From: Paraeggerthella sp964369725
GTDB taxonomy: Bacteria; Actinomycetota; Coriobacteriia; Coriobacteriales; Eggerthellaceae
Reading direction: 5' to 3'
Assembly: GCA_964369725.1 (NCBI GenBank)
Contig: CAYJGC010000007.1
Coordinates: 1-52,575 of the forward strand
DNA: 52,575 bases
Every line of letters starts with the position of its first letter. The first letter of the stretch is position 1. Below, one piece after another: positions 34,483-42,072 of this stretch. A program made the position numbers and the translations under genes. Below the pieces are notes generated by a model. That model searched no databases, was not told the origin of the DNA, and saw only the letters and a list, made by a program, of their open reading frames with translations.

Positions 34483-35844
34483 ATGTATAGTACTTTAGCT
34501 CAATTAACCTATTGCATTCGTACTTTTGGATGCCAAATGAACAAGCATGACTCAGAGCGTATTGCTGGCATGCTCGATTCACGTGGTGCTTTTTCAGTAG
34601 AAACAATTGAAGAGGCAGATATCATTATCTATATGACATGCTGTGTTAGAGAAGCTGCTGACACGCGTCTTTATGGCCAAGTTGCCTCTCTTAAGAACTT
34701 ACCGTTGCGCACAGGGACAAAACTACCTAAGCGCATGTTTGCTGTTGGAGGCTGTATCGGACAGCGCGATGGAGCGGAGCTTGTCGAAAAGACACCTCAT
34801 ATTGATGTTGTGTTTGGCACGCATAATATTGGTTCGCTCCCACATCTTCTTGAAGCTGCTATAGAAGACAGCTCTCATCAAGTGGAAATTTTAGAGTCGA
34901 CTACGGAATTTCAGACAGATCTACCTACGACTCGTGAAAACACCTGGGCAGCCTGGCTTCCCATCACGGTTGGTTGTGATAATTTCTGCACATATTGCAT
35001 AGTTCCCTATGTGCGAGGTAGGGAAAAGTCACGAACTCTCGAAGATGTCGTACAAGAAGCAGAAAGCTACGTTACTGCAGGTGCAAAAGAAATCACACTC
35101 TTAGGACAAAATGTAAATTCCTATGGTCGCGACCTCTACGGTGAACCTCGTTTTTTCGAAGTTCTTAAAGCCCTAGACGCGACTGGTATAAAACGTCTGC
35201 GATTTGCAACAAGTCACCCAAAAGACCTTACCGATGAAGTTATCAATAGCTTTGGCTCTATGAATTCGCTGATGCCCGCATTACATCTGCCTGTCCAAGC
35301 CGGATCAAATGCTATTCTCAAAGCAATGAATAGAAGTTACACACGTGAACACTATCTAGAATTGGTACAGAAGTTACGGACAGTTTGTCCCGATATAGCT
35401 CTTTCGACAGACATAATTGTAGGCTTCCCTGGTGAGACTGAGAAAGATTTTGAAGATACCCTTAACTTGGTTAAAGAAGTAGGCTATCACCAAGTCTTTA
35501 CGTTTATCTACTCTAAGCGAGAGGGGACACCTGCGGCAAAGCTTGAAGACTCTACGCCCTCTGAGGTTATACAACATCGCTTTGACCGCTTAGTTGAACT
35601 TGTTCAAGAGAGTGCTTTTACCCAGAACCAAGCTGAACTTGGTTCGACCATCGAAGTACTGGTCGAAGGCGCTTCAAAACGTGACAATTTACTCCTTTCG
35701 GGAAAAAGCCCTAAAAACCAAACAGTGCATGCTCCGCTGCCGAAGGGTATGACTATCGAAGAGATAACAGGGCAGTTTGTCCATGTTAAAATTGAAACAG
35801 CAAAGACTTGGTATTTAGCTGGCAAGGTAGTAAGCGGTGCTTAA
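34483..35844 (+). CDS. miaB: tRNA-2-methylthio-N6-dimethylallyladenosine synthase MiaB
   Basis: MiaB methylthiolates i6A37 in tRNA. UPF0004 cysteines are in TFGCQMNKHDSE, MTCCVREAAD and VGGCIGQR; FGCQMN and the CCVRE form identify MiaB. The radical SAM motif is CDNFCTYCIVPYVRGRE. A TRAM domain ends the protein. At 453 residues it is full length. Its stop overlaps the miaA start by eight bases, so the two enzymes that act in order on A37 (MiaA first, then MiaB) are translationally coupled. Confidence 0.97.
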   Translation: MYSTLAQLTYCIRTFGCQMNKHDSERIAGMLDSRGAFSVETIEEADIIIYMTCCVREAADTRLYGQVASLKNLPLRTGTKLPKRMFAVGGCIGQRDGAELVEKTPHIDVVFGTHNIGSLPHLLEAAIEDSSHQVEILESTTEFQTDLPTTRENTWAAWLPITVGCDNFCTYCIVPYVRGREKSRTLEDVVQEAESYVTAGAKEITLLGQNVNSYGRDLYGEPRFFEVLKALDATGIKRLRFATSHPKDLTDEVINSFGSMNSLMPALHLPVQAGSNAILKAMNRSYTREHYLELVQKLRTVCPDIALSTDIIVGFPGETEKDFEDTLNLVKEVGYHQVFTFIYSKREGTPAAKLEDSTPSEVIQHRFDRLVELVQESAFTQNQAELGSTIEVLVEGASKRDNLLLSGKSPKNQTVHAPLPKGMTIEEITGQFVHVKIETAKTWYLAGKVVSGA

Positions 35845-36820
35845 ACTTTCGCAGCCAGTTACCTGCATTATCGGACCTACCGCCTCGGGCAAGACCGCCC
35901 TCGCGCAACAGCTTGCACTAAAACTGAACGGGGAAGTGGTTAGTGCTGACTCCATGCAGATTTACACAGGTATGGATATTGGGACAGGAAAACTTCTTCC
36001 TCAAGAGCGAAAAGTAAAACACCATGGTTTTGATTTACTAAGTCCTGGAGAGCCTTTCTCAGCAGCCTTGTTTCAACCATTTGCGCGTAACTGCTTTCGT
36101 GATATAGATGCACGTAATTTACGAAGTGTTCTTTGCGGGGGCACTGGTTTTTATATTCGTGCGGCAATAGACGACTACGATTTCACGGGAGAAGACGCCC
36201 AAAACTCAGCGTTACGGGATCACTATAACAAGATTGCTCAAGACGAAGGTGCAGATGGATTGTGGTCTATGCTTAACGAACGCGATCCACAAAGTGCTAC
36301 CCTTATACCAGCGGGCGATATTCGCCGTGTCATACGAGCCTTTGAACTTCTTGAAGAAGGTAAAACCTATGCAGAACAAAAAAGCAAGCTTGCTAAAATC
36401 AAACAATATGTTCCCGCTATACAAATTGGATTACAGGTAGACCCTGATGTCTTAAGAAAACGCATTGACAAGCGCGTTGATACTATGATTGAAGAAGGAT
36501 TACTTTCTGAAGTAGAATCTCTCCTCGAGCAAGGCTTCAGAGACGGCCTCACTGCACCACAAGCTATAGGGTATAAAGAGTTAGTAGAAGTATTTGACGG
36601 AAACGCTACGCTCGATTCTGCAATTGCATCAATTAAGTTTGCAACACATCGATACGCAAAACGTCAGCGCACATGGTTTCGAAAAGACAGCCGAATTATC
36701 TGGATACCTGCAAATAGGTTTGATCTTGAAACCCTGACCGAAGAGGCTTTAGAACTTGTAAACAAAAGAAGCAATGCTGAGCATAGTATGCAATCTTACC
36801 TTAACGAAAGTGAGCTTTAA
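35837..36820 (+). CDS. miaA: tRNA dimethylallyltransferase MiaA
   Basis: MiaA prenylates A37 of tRNAs reading UNN codons. The P-loop is IIGPTASGKTALA. SADSMQIYTGMDIGTGK, LCGGTGFYIRA and the C-terminal RYAKRQRTWFRKD are family signatures. At 327 residues the length is normal. The start is a GTG inside the end of miaB. The stop overlaps the hflX ATG by one base, completing a coupled miaB-miaA-hflX unit; miaA and hflX are also linked in many other bacteria. Confidence 0.97.
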   Translation: MLKLSQPVTCIIGPTASGKTALAQQLALKLNGEVVSADSMQIYTGMDIGTGKLLPQERKVKHHGFDLLSPGEPFSAALFQPFARNCFRDIDARNLRSVLCGGTGFYIRAAIDDYDFTGEDAQNSALRDHYNKIAQDEGADGLWSMLNERDPQSATLIPAGDIRRVIRAFELLEEGKTYAEQKSKLAKIKQYVPAIQIGLQVDPDVLRKRIDKRVDTMIEEGLLSEVESLLEQGFRDGLTAPQAIGYKELVEVFDGNATLDSAIASIKFATHRYAKRQRTWFRKDSRIIWIPANRFDLETLTEEALELVNKRSNAEHSMQSYLNESEL

Positions 36821-38136
36821 TGTCAGACTTTGGTGACGTAATAACTCGTGGAATTGTACCTGCTGCTGAAGTTCGACGCGAGCGTGCCCTCCTGGTGGGA
36901 GTAGATCGCCCTGGTTCCGCTTGGTTAGTAAATTCTTCACTCTCTGAGTTGGAACGACTTGTTGATACCGCTGGCGCTGATGTCGTCGCTCGCACAACTC
37001 AAAAATTACAAACCCCCAATCCCCGTACGTTTATTGGCTCTGGTAAGGCTGAGGAGGTAGCACAACTTTGCAGGACCCACAGTGTCGATGTGGTAATCTT
37101 CGACGATGAGCTTACTCCTTCCCAGCAATCAAATTTGGAGAAGATTGTTGATAAAAATGTAAAGGTTATTGATAGGACAGCGCTTATTTTAGATATATTC
37201 TCTCTTCACGCAACAAGTAAAGAGGGTTATCTACAAGTCCGATTAGCCCAGAATGAATACCTGCTACCGCGACTAAGAGGAATGTGGGCACATCTAGCTT
37301 CCAATCGCATGGGTGGCGGGGTGGGATCTCGTTTTGGCGAAGGCGAAAGTCAGCTTGAGGTTGACCGTCGTATGGTGCGCAAAAGAATAACTTCTATCAA
37401 GCGAGAACTAAAGCATTTAGAAGAGATTCGGTCTGTTCAGCGTGAAAGCCGCTATGAAAGCGGTATGTTTAAGGTTGCCTTAGCGGGATACACCAATGCA
37501 GGAAAGTCTAGCCTACTCAACCGTCTAACCGGTGCTGATGTCCTTGCTTATGACAAGCTTTTCGCAACGCTCGACTCTATAACACGGCGTTACGAGTTAC
37601 CTGAGGGAAGAGAAATCACCCTCACAGACACCGTCGGCTTTATCCAAAAATTACCTACCACACTGATTGAGGCTTTTAAGTCAACTCTCGATGAAATTAC
37701 AGGAGCTGATCTTGTTCTTCATGTGGTGGACGCCTCTTCAGAAGAATATGAAGAACAGATAAATGCCGTCCATGACGTTTTAGAGCAAATAGAGGCGCAG
37801 AGTCTCAGGAGAATTCTTGTATTCAACAAATGTGACCTTTTGTGTGAAGAAGAATATGAAGCGCTTAAGCTGCGACACGCTCAAGCTCAATTCGTATCCG
37901 CTGCGACAGGAGAGGGAATAGAGAACCTCGTAAAACATATTGCTCTCGTTGCTTCAGCTCAAGATGAACGTCTAGAATTACTCTTACCCTATCATAGGGG
38001 AGACTTGGTCTCTCTGGCTCATGAACGCTGTCATATCCTCAACGAAGAGCACACTGAGAGGGGGACCGAGATTACCATTTTAGCGCCGCCCGCATTTGCA
38101 CCGCTCTTCAAAGACTTCGTAAAATGCAGCAAATAA
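36820..38136 (+). CDS. hflX: Ribosome-splitting GTPase HflX
   Basis: HflX dissociates stalled or hibernating 70S ribosomes. The N-terminal HflX domain contains NPRTFIGSGKAEEVAQLC and FDDELTPSQQSNLE. A basic coiled coil follows (GEGESQLEVDRRMVRKRI). The G domain has GYTNAGKSSLLNRLTG (G1), DTVGFIQKLPT (G3) and NKCD (G4). At 438 residues it is full length. It is the last gene of the spoVS-hflX block and converges on lexA. No clear terminator was found in the 96 bases between them. Confidence 0.96.
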   Translation: MSDFGDVITRGIVPAAEVRRERALLVGVDRPGSAWLVNSSLSELERLVDTAGADVVARTTQKLQTPNPRTFIGSGKAEEVAQLCRTHSVDVVIFDDELTPSQQSNLEKIVDKNVKVIDRTALILDIFSLHATSKEGYLQVRLAQNEYLLPRLRGMWAHLASNRMGGGVGSRFGEGESQLEVDRRMVRKRITSIKRELKHLEEIRSVQRESRYESGMFKVALAGYTNAGKSSLLNRLTGADVLAYDKLFATLDSITRRYELPEGREITLTDTVGFIQKLPTTLIEAFKSTLDEITGADLVLHVVDASSEEYEEQINAVHDVLEQIEAQSLRRILVFNKCDLLCEEEYEALKLRHAQAQFVSAATGEGIENLVKHIALVASAQDERLELLLPYHRGDLVSLAHERCHILNEEHTERGTEITILAPPAFAPLFKDFVKCSK

Positions 38137-38232
38137 GACTGTTTGACACCTCAGGCAGAAATTAAGCAATACTCTCTACAATTTGCAATCTCAGTCTGCA
38201 TCTACCTAAGAAATATTTTTAGTTTACAACCT

Positions 38233-38871
38233 TTAAATTCTGCGAAAGACTGCAACAACTTTTCCTGCAATTGTGCAATCGCGCGTTAAGATAGGCTCCA
38301 TGGATGAGTTTTCGGGCTGGAGCCTTATATGATTAGTCTCTTTAAAAAAGCGCTTCACCGTTGCACCGTCGTCAATAATTGCAACAACTATGTCGCCATT
38401 CAGTGCGTCTGGCTGCTCTTTTACCACCACATAATCACCATCGTTGATGCCAGCCTCGACCATACTGTCTCCCCGTACGGAAAGCAGAAAAGAGGGTGCA
38501 TCTCCAACAATTTCTGTAGGGAGGCTGATAGTGTTTGTTATGTTTTCTTCAGCGAGGATGGGGAGACCCGCTGCAACATCTCCCACCAGAGGGACCGAAA
38601 CTATATTTGAGAAGCTTGGCTCAATTACATTAGTTACCAATGCTGAGTCTTCTAGAGCATAGGCAAGCGCAATCGAACGTGATTTAAGGGGATCGCGTTT
38701 AATTAACCCTTTTCCCTCAAGAGCCTTGAGGTGCACATGAACTGTTGAGGGAGACGATAGGCCAAGTGCAGAACAAAGCTCACGAACGGTGGGACCATAG
38801 CCTTTATCGCGAATACATGCCTCGATACAATCTAAAACAGCCTGTTGTCGTTTGGTAACTTGTTCCGACAT
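38233..38871 (-). CDS. lexA: SOS repressor LexA
   Basis: LexA binds SOS boxes and cleaves itself when RecA filaments form. The N-terminal winged helix is TKRQQAVLDCIEACI through TVRELCSALGLSSPSTVHVHL. The cleavage site is Ala101-Gly102 (VAAGLPI); the catalytic dyad is Ser136 (RGDSM) and Lys173 (TVKRF). At 212 residues it is full length. AAAGGA five bases before the ATG supports the start. Three LexA-type boxes lie between it and the divergent 50-codon gene, so it probably regulates itself. Confidence 0.97.
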   Translation of the reverse strand: MSEQVTKRQQAVLDCIEACIRDKGYGPTVRELCSALGLSSPSTVHVHLKALEGKGLIKRDPLKSRSIALAYALEDSALVTNVIEPSFSNIVSVPLVGDVAAGLPILAEENITNTISLPTEIVGDAPSFLLSVRGDSMVEAGINDGDYVVVKEQPDALNGDIVVAIIDDGATVKRFFKETNHIRLQPENSSMEPILTRDCTIAGKVVAVFRRI

Positions 38872-38891
38872 AGGAATCCTTTCAAAAGAGA

Positions 38892-38905
38892 CGAACTAAT
38901 GTTTG
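38892..38905. promoter_or_regulatory. LexA-type SOS box 1
   Basis: CGAACTAATGTTTG matches CGAAC-N4-GTTYG. It lies 21 bases from the lexA start codon and just upstream of the -35 of the divergent small gene, so it is best placed to control lexA itself. Confidence 0.75.
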
Positions 38906-38913
38906 TTTTTTTA

Positions 38914-38942
38914 TTGACATGAACTTATGTTCGTATTATTAT
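38914..38942 (+). promoter_or_regulatory. Promoter of the 50-codon SOS gene
   Basis: TTGACA (38914-38919, perfect) and TATTAT (38937-38942) are separated by 17 bases. Transcription would begin near 38949, inside SOS box 3. This is one of the strongest promoters in the window. Confidence 0.82.
38920..38933. promoter_or_regulatory. LexA-type SOS box 2
   Basis: TGAACTTATGTTCG contains a perfect GAAC-N4-GTTC core. It lies in the spacer between the -35 and -10 of the small gene, the same placement as in the recA promoter. Confidence 0.87.
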
Positions 38943-38947
38943 AAGCG

Positions 38948-38961
38948 CGAACAAAGGTTCT
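38948..38961. promoter_or_regulatory. LexA-type SOS box 3
   Basis: CGAACAAAGGTTCT contains a perfect GAAC-N4-GTTC core and covers the predicted start of transcription of the small gene. Centres of boxes 2 and 3 are 28 bases apart. Confidence 0.83.
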
Positions 38962-38983
38962 AGGCAAGAGGAAAGGAGATAAT

Positions 38984-39136
38984 ATGAATAAATTTCTCAA
39001 AAGCGCTACCATAGAGAGCCTACGCTCCGGAACCATCCGCGGGTGCCGTTACGACCACTTTGATTCACAGGATTCTTTTATTCCTATTACCCTATTTAGC
39101 GTCCTTTCTTTTATTGCCATACTTATTGCCTTATAA
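38984..39136 (+). CDS. Small SOS-controlled membrane protein, candidate division inhibitor
   Basis: A 50-residue product of unknown family. Residues 1-32 are mostly polar (MNKFLKSATIESLRSG, then RGCRYDHFDSQDS); residues 33-50 form one hydrophobic segment running to the end (FIPITLFSVLSFIAILIAL). It has an AAAGGAG five bases before the ATG, a perfect TTGACA promoter, and three LexA-type boxes. In Corynebacterium and Mycobacterium the gene between lexA (divergent) and nrdR is divS or chiZ, an SOS-induced membrane protein that affects cell division; Bacillus yneA is also divergent from lexA. This one lacks their LysM or cell-wall domains and resembles Caulobacter SidA in size. The position and control are seen; the role is inferred. 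Confidence 0.8.
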   Translation: MNKFLKSATIESLRSGTIRGCRYDHFDSQDSFIPITLFSVLSFIAILIAL

Positions 39137-39177
39137 GAAAGAGATTGTCGCTTTTGTTAGTTCCTTAACAAGTGTCA

Positions 39178-39206
39178 TTGATGCAGTCTATTTGATGTGC
39201 TAGGCT
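39178..39206 (+). promoter_or_regulatory. Promoter of nrdR-dut
   Basis: TTGATG (39178-39183) and TAGGCT (39201-39206) are separated by 17 bases, with AAAGGAG just before the nrdR ATG. It allows nrdR expression independent of the SOS gene. No NrdR-box pair was noticed. Confidence 0.5.
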
Positions 39207-39233
39207 TAATTTCACGAGTAAAGGAGCTTAGCA

Positions 39234-39680
39234 ATGCGCTGCCCAACCTGTAGTTCACTTGAATCAAAAGTTGTTGACTCTCGTCCTTCTGAAGATGGAC
39301 TCACTATACGCCGCCGTAGAGAATGTCTATCCTGTTCAAGACGATTCACGACATATGAGAGACTTGAAGACAGTCCGCTTCTTGTTACAAAAGCGGACGG
39401 GTCTTCAGAAGCATACAACCGAGAGAAACTCATGAGGGGACTTCTCATGGCTTGCGCTAAAAGACCGGTGTTGCCTGAGCAAATTTCAGTACTTATCGAC
39501 AGTATAGAAATCGAGCTTCGCAACGCGTCTAAATCTGAAATTAAATCAAAAGAACTCGGAGGCATGGTAATGCTTCGTCTTGCAAAGCTTGATGACGTGG
39601 CTTATGTTCGCTTCGCAAGCGTTTACAAGGATTTTCAAAATATAGAAGAGTTCTCAGCCGTCTTAGAGGAGTTGCGCTAA
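39234..39680 (+). CDS. nrdR: Transcriptional repressor NrdR
   Basis: NrdR represses ribonucleotide reductase genes according to nucleotide state. The zinc ribbon uses Cys3, Cys6, Cys31 and Cys34 (MRCPTCSS and RRRECLSCSRRFTTYE). The ATP-cone domain (about 49-139) begins LLVTKADGSSEAYNREKLMRGL. At 148 residues it is typical. The lexA - small SOS gene - nrdR order follows the actinobacterial pattern. dut begins one base after its stop, linking two nucleotide-pool functions. Confidence 0.97.
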   Translation: MRCPTCSSLESKVVDSRPSEDGLTIRRRRECLSCSRRFTTYERLEDSPLLVTKADGSSEAYNREKLMRGLLMACAKRPVLPEQISVLIDSIEIELRNASKSEIKSKELGGMVMLRLAKLDDVAYVRFASVYKDFQNIEEFSAVLEELR

Positions 39681-39681
39681 C

Positions 39682-40128
39682 ATGAATAAGCTTTACATTC
39701 CTCTCACCAAGCTAGATAACTCACTAGAAACGCCTGCGTACGCTTATCCTGGGGATGCTGGGGTAGATCTAAGAGCAAGCTGCGACGCTGTGTTACAACC
39801 TTTCGAAAGAAAACTTATTCCTACCGGTTTAGCAATTGCTTTACCAGGAGGTTATGCAGGCTTTGTTGTTCCTCGTAGCGGACTCGCCATTAATAAAGGG
39901 ATTTCTTTAGTAAATTCACCAGGCCTCATTGATAGCAATTACCGAGGTGAAATAAAAGCTATTCTCATCAACCTAGACCCTTCAACCGCTTTTGAAATCA
40001 AAAAAGGGGATCGTATCGCACAGCTAGTAGTAATGGCCATCCCTGAGGTCACCTTCCAAGATTGTCAAGAACTCCCTCCAAGCCAAAGAGGTAGTCAAGG
40101 GTTTGGTAGCAGTGGTGTATCAAACTAG
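39682..40128 (+). CDS. dut: Deoxyuridine 5'-triphosphate nucleotidohydrolase
   Basis: dUTPase keeps uracil out of DNA and makes dUMP for thymidylate synthesis. The trimeric dUTPase motifs are in order: AYPGDAGVDLRAS, VPRSGLAINKG, SPGLIDSNYRGEI, KGDRIAQLVV and RGSQGFGSSG, the last being the mobile C-terminal arm. At 148 residues it is full length. It starts one base after nrdR and is surely co-transcribed with it. Confidence 0.97.
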   Translation: MNKLYIPLTKLDNSLETPAYAYPGDAGVDLRASCDAVLQPFERKLIPTGLAIALPGGYAGFVVPRSGLAINKGISLVNSPGLIDSNYRGEIKAILINLDPSTAFEIKKGDRIAQLVVMAIPEVTFQDCQELPPSQRGSQGFGSSGVSN

Positions 40129-40174
40129 AGAAACAAATATTTCTTCCATTAAACATTTGTTTTAGTAACTGATA

Positions 40175-40204
40175 TTGACTCCAGCCTAAAACTAAAGATA
40201 AATG
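40175..40204 (+). promoter_or_regulatory. Possible promoter of the 158-residue membrane protein gene
   Basis: TTGACT (40175-40180) and TAAATG (40199-40204) are separated by 18 bases. The implied leader of about 80 bases holds a hairpin (40220-40245). Confidence 0.35.
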
Positions 40205-40219
40205 CAAGATTACCGGAAC

Positions 40220-40245
40220 AGGAGTACTCTAATAAAAATACTCCT
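40220..40245 (+). other. Leader hairpin with an AGGAG arm
   Basis: AGGAGTA (40220-40226) pairs perfectly with TACTCCT (40239-40245) around a 12-base AT-rich loop. The first arm looks like a Shine-Dalgarno sequence, but no start codon follows it at useful distance. The real ATG is 45 bases further on. Confidence 0.4.
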
Positions 40246-40290
40246 ACCAAAATACAACAACAGCAAAACAATGAGACAGAGTGGTACAAC

Positions 40291-40767
40291 ATGACTGATA
40301 ATCAAAATGAAAACTCGCAAAATACAGAGACGTCTGACCTCGAAAAACAAGCTCCACAATCCCTCCATACAGAAAGCGAAGAATTCTCTACACAGAAATC
40401 CCCCCAAAACAGCGATGAACACTACCTAAAAAAGACGCAAACATTGCTTTTTGTCTCTAACATCGGTGGCCCAGTTTCATTATTTATTGGGGGTGTTTTT
40501 CTCAGTACAGCAGGCCTTGTTTGCGCAATACTCGCTTACCGACGACTTATTAAATTTTCGACACAAGATCCACAGGCAAAGCTCATAGCTTTAAGGTTAA
40601 AGCGCTCGAGTATAGTAGGCCTTATCATTTGCAGTATTGCGCTCGTCTTAAACATTGCAACGCTTATCTATGTTATGCCCTTGGTCCTCGAAGTAATGGA
40701 GACAGGAGATTTTAACGCCATATTATCCGATACGCCAAGTTCGGGTACAACAGCAACCTGGGGTTAA
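40291..40767 (+). CDS. Two-span membrane protein, unknown
   Basis: A 158-residue protein without a recognised family. The first 50 residues are polar and rich in Asn, Gln, Glu and Ser. Two hydrophobic segments follow (about 53-82, FIGGVFLSTAGLVCAILAY; and about 108-136, VGLIICSIALVLNIATLIYV) joined by a basic loop. The design resembles small DUF4190-like membrane proteins, but the match is loose. No clear ribosome-binding site precedes the ATG. It stands alone between dut and a 398-base gene-free stretch. Confidence 0.6.
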   Translation: MTDNQNENSQNTETSDLEKQAPQSLHTESEEFSTQKSPQNSDEHYLKKTQTLLFVSNIGGPVSLFIGGVFLSTAGLVCAILAYRRLIKFSTQDPQAKLIALRLKRSSIVGLIICSIALVLNIATLIYVMPLVLEVMETGDFNAILSDTPSSGTTATWG

Positions 40768-41165
40768 ATATCACTCTTGTTTAAAATAGTGCCTGCACAA
40801 GGTCGTATTTACCCTTGTTTCTACAGATAATCTTTAGGCTAGCACTTCAACTTCTGAGACATCATTTTCACAAAGCCTCTAAGCAACAGGGGACAACTTT
40901 TTAAAAGCGGATATCCAAGGTGCATAGACACCTACGGATAAGCAAGAGAGTCAACTTCATTTACTTTACATAAGATATATTATCAATGGTTTTACTTAAG
41001 AAGATTGACTTTACCAAGACTCACTATTCTGAAACAATCATTCCACTACAACCACTGAATATATCTAAATTGAGTCCCGCCACGCTACGTAACGCAAAAA
41101 ATTCTTTTACGGAAATAACAAACCTGTTATTCTAAAGTCACGTTAACTAGATTGGAATATCACGT
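40768..41165. other. Gene-free stretch, 398 bases
   Basis: An AT-rich stretch without a convincing coding frame or RNA gene. It holds one compound hairpin at 40912-40940 (TATCC-A-AGGTG pairing with CACCT-AC-GGATA). Near its right end is a possible promoter for the lipoprotein gene: TTTACG (41106-41111), 16 bases, TATTCT (41128-41133). Confidence 0.45.
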
Positions 41166-41735
41166 ATGACTATAAAACAAATTGTTTCTTGTTCCTGTAT
41201 TTTTGTAGCTTGTCTCTTTTGTCTTTTATATTTATGTGCATGCGGACCGAGCGACGAGGAAATAATTACTCAAAAATTAACCACTGAATTCGAATCTATC
41301 AAAACACTCGATTCTTCATTAGTGGATCAAATTAGTTCTGATACCAATCTGCAGACCCTTACAGAATTCGGTGTCACGCCTCAGGCATTTGTTTCGTCAT
41401 TTTTAACGGGCTTTGACTACCGTATCGAATCAATCTCTGTTGACGGAGATACCGCTTCTGCAACAGTTGTCTTTATCTGTAAAGATTATTCCGCCTTCAA
41501 CACAGCGCTTGCTGAAGCGTATGGCACACTCGTAGCAGATGGCTACCTTACAACACTATCTCAAGAAGAAACTAATATAGCTTATGGAGAGACTCTTATA
41601 GCCACTATGAATGCAATTCAACCTACCGAATCGACACCTTTTACTATTACCTTTGAACAGGTAGACAAAGTTTGGATGCCTTCCGAATCAGCGGATCTTG
41701 CTATCTCTCAAGCTCTTATCGGAGCCGCTCAGTAA
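41166..41735 (+). CDS. Small lipoprotein, unknown
   Basis: A 189-residue protein with a signal peptide ending in a lipobox-like LCAC, so Cys26 would be lipidated and the protein held on the outer face of the membrane. The mature part is a mixed alpha/beta domain (SVDGDTASATVVFICKDY, then PFTITFEQVDKVWMPS) like the NTF2-type lipoproteins common in Coriobacteriia and Bacillota. No specific function can be named. The ribosome-binding site is weak. It is flanked by the gene-free stretch and the 24-codon gene. Confidence 0.7.
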   Translation: MTIKQIVSCSCIFVACLFCLLYLCACGPSDEEIITQKLTTEFESIKTLDSSLVDQISSDTNLQTLTEFGVTPQAFVSSFLTGFDYRIESISVDGDTASATVVFICKDYSAFNTALAEAYGTLVADGYLTTLSQEETNIAYGETLIATMNAIQPTESTPFTITFEQVDKVWMPSESADLAISQALIGAAQ

Positions 41736-41768
41736 ACCATTTGGTAACAAAGCATCTCTGCACTCTAA

Positions 41769-41797
41769 TTGTTATTTTATTAGTGGCATAATAATGT
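41769..41797 (+). promoter_or_regulatory. Possible promoter of the 24-codon gene
   Basis: TTGTTA (41769-41774) and TAATGT (41792-41797) are separated by 17 bases, placing transcription start about 26 bases before the ATG. Confidence 0.4.
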
Positions 41798-41829
41798 GAC
41801 AAGTACAATTTCAGCATGAAGGAGGCACC

Positions 41830-41904
41830 ATGGAATACATAATCGCATTACTCTGTTTTGCTGGTGCAGCGTTCTGTATTTCGCTCGTTAGGCGACTAGC
41901 TTAA
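41830..41904 (+). CDS. 24-residue hydrophobic membrane peptide
   Basis: The frame reads MEYIIALLCFAGAAFCISL and ends VRRLA: one membrane span with a short acidic start and a basic end, which predicts the C-terminus in the cytoplasm. A perfect AAGGAGG lies six bases before the ATG and an intrinsic terminator follows 10 bases after the stop, so this is a complete single-gene unit. Size and shape recall KdpF or CydX-type subunits, but neither kdp nor cyd genes are near. Two cysteines lie in the span. It would be missed by most gene callers. Confidence 0.6.
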   Translation: MEYIIALLCFAGAAFCISLVRRLA

Positions 41905-41914
41905 AAAGATGACA

Positions 41915-41946
41915 AATTAAAACCGCTTCGGCGGTTTTAATTTTTT
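41915..41946 (+). terminator. Intrinsic terminator after the 24-codon gene
   Basis: AATTAAAACCGC (41915-41926) pairs with GCGGTTTTAATT (41931-41942) around a TTCG tetraloop, followed by more T. The stem and loop design is like that of the rpsO terminator. The AT-rich, symmetric arms could also work on the other strand. Confidence 0.9.
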
Positions 41947-42072
41947 ACTCACCACCTAAAAATTTTATAAGGTTATACAAGTAAGTGACTGTTTTGCACT
42001 ATATGGCTTTGTAATCGTTTACAATGTTCAATGCAAATTTCACCAACAAAGATACAAGAAAGGACACCTAAG

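Noticed and set aside
41830..41904. KdpF or CydX subunit
   Set aside because: Size and single span fit, but no kdp or cyd genes are near and the sequence lacks their conserved residues, so no name was given.
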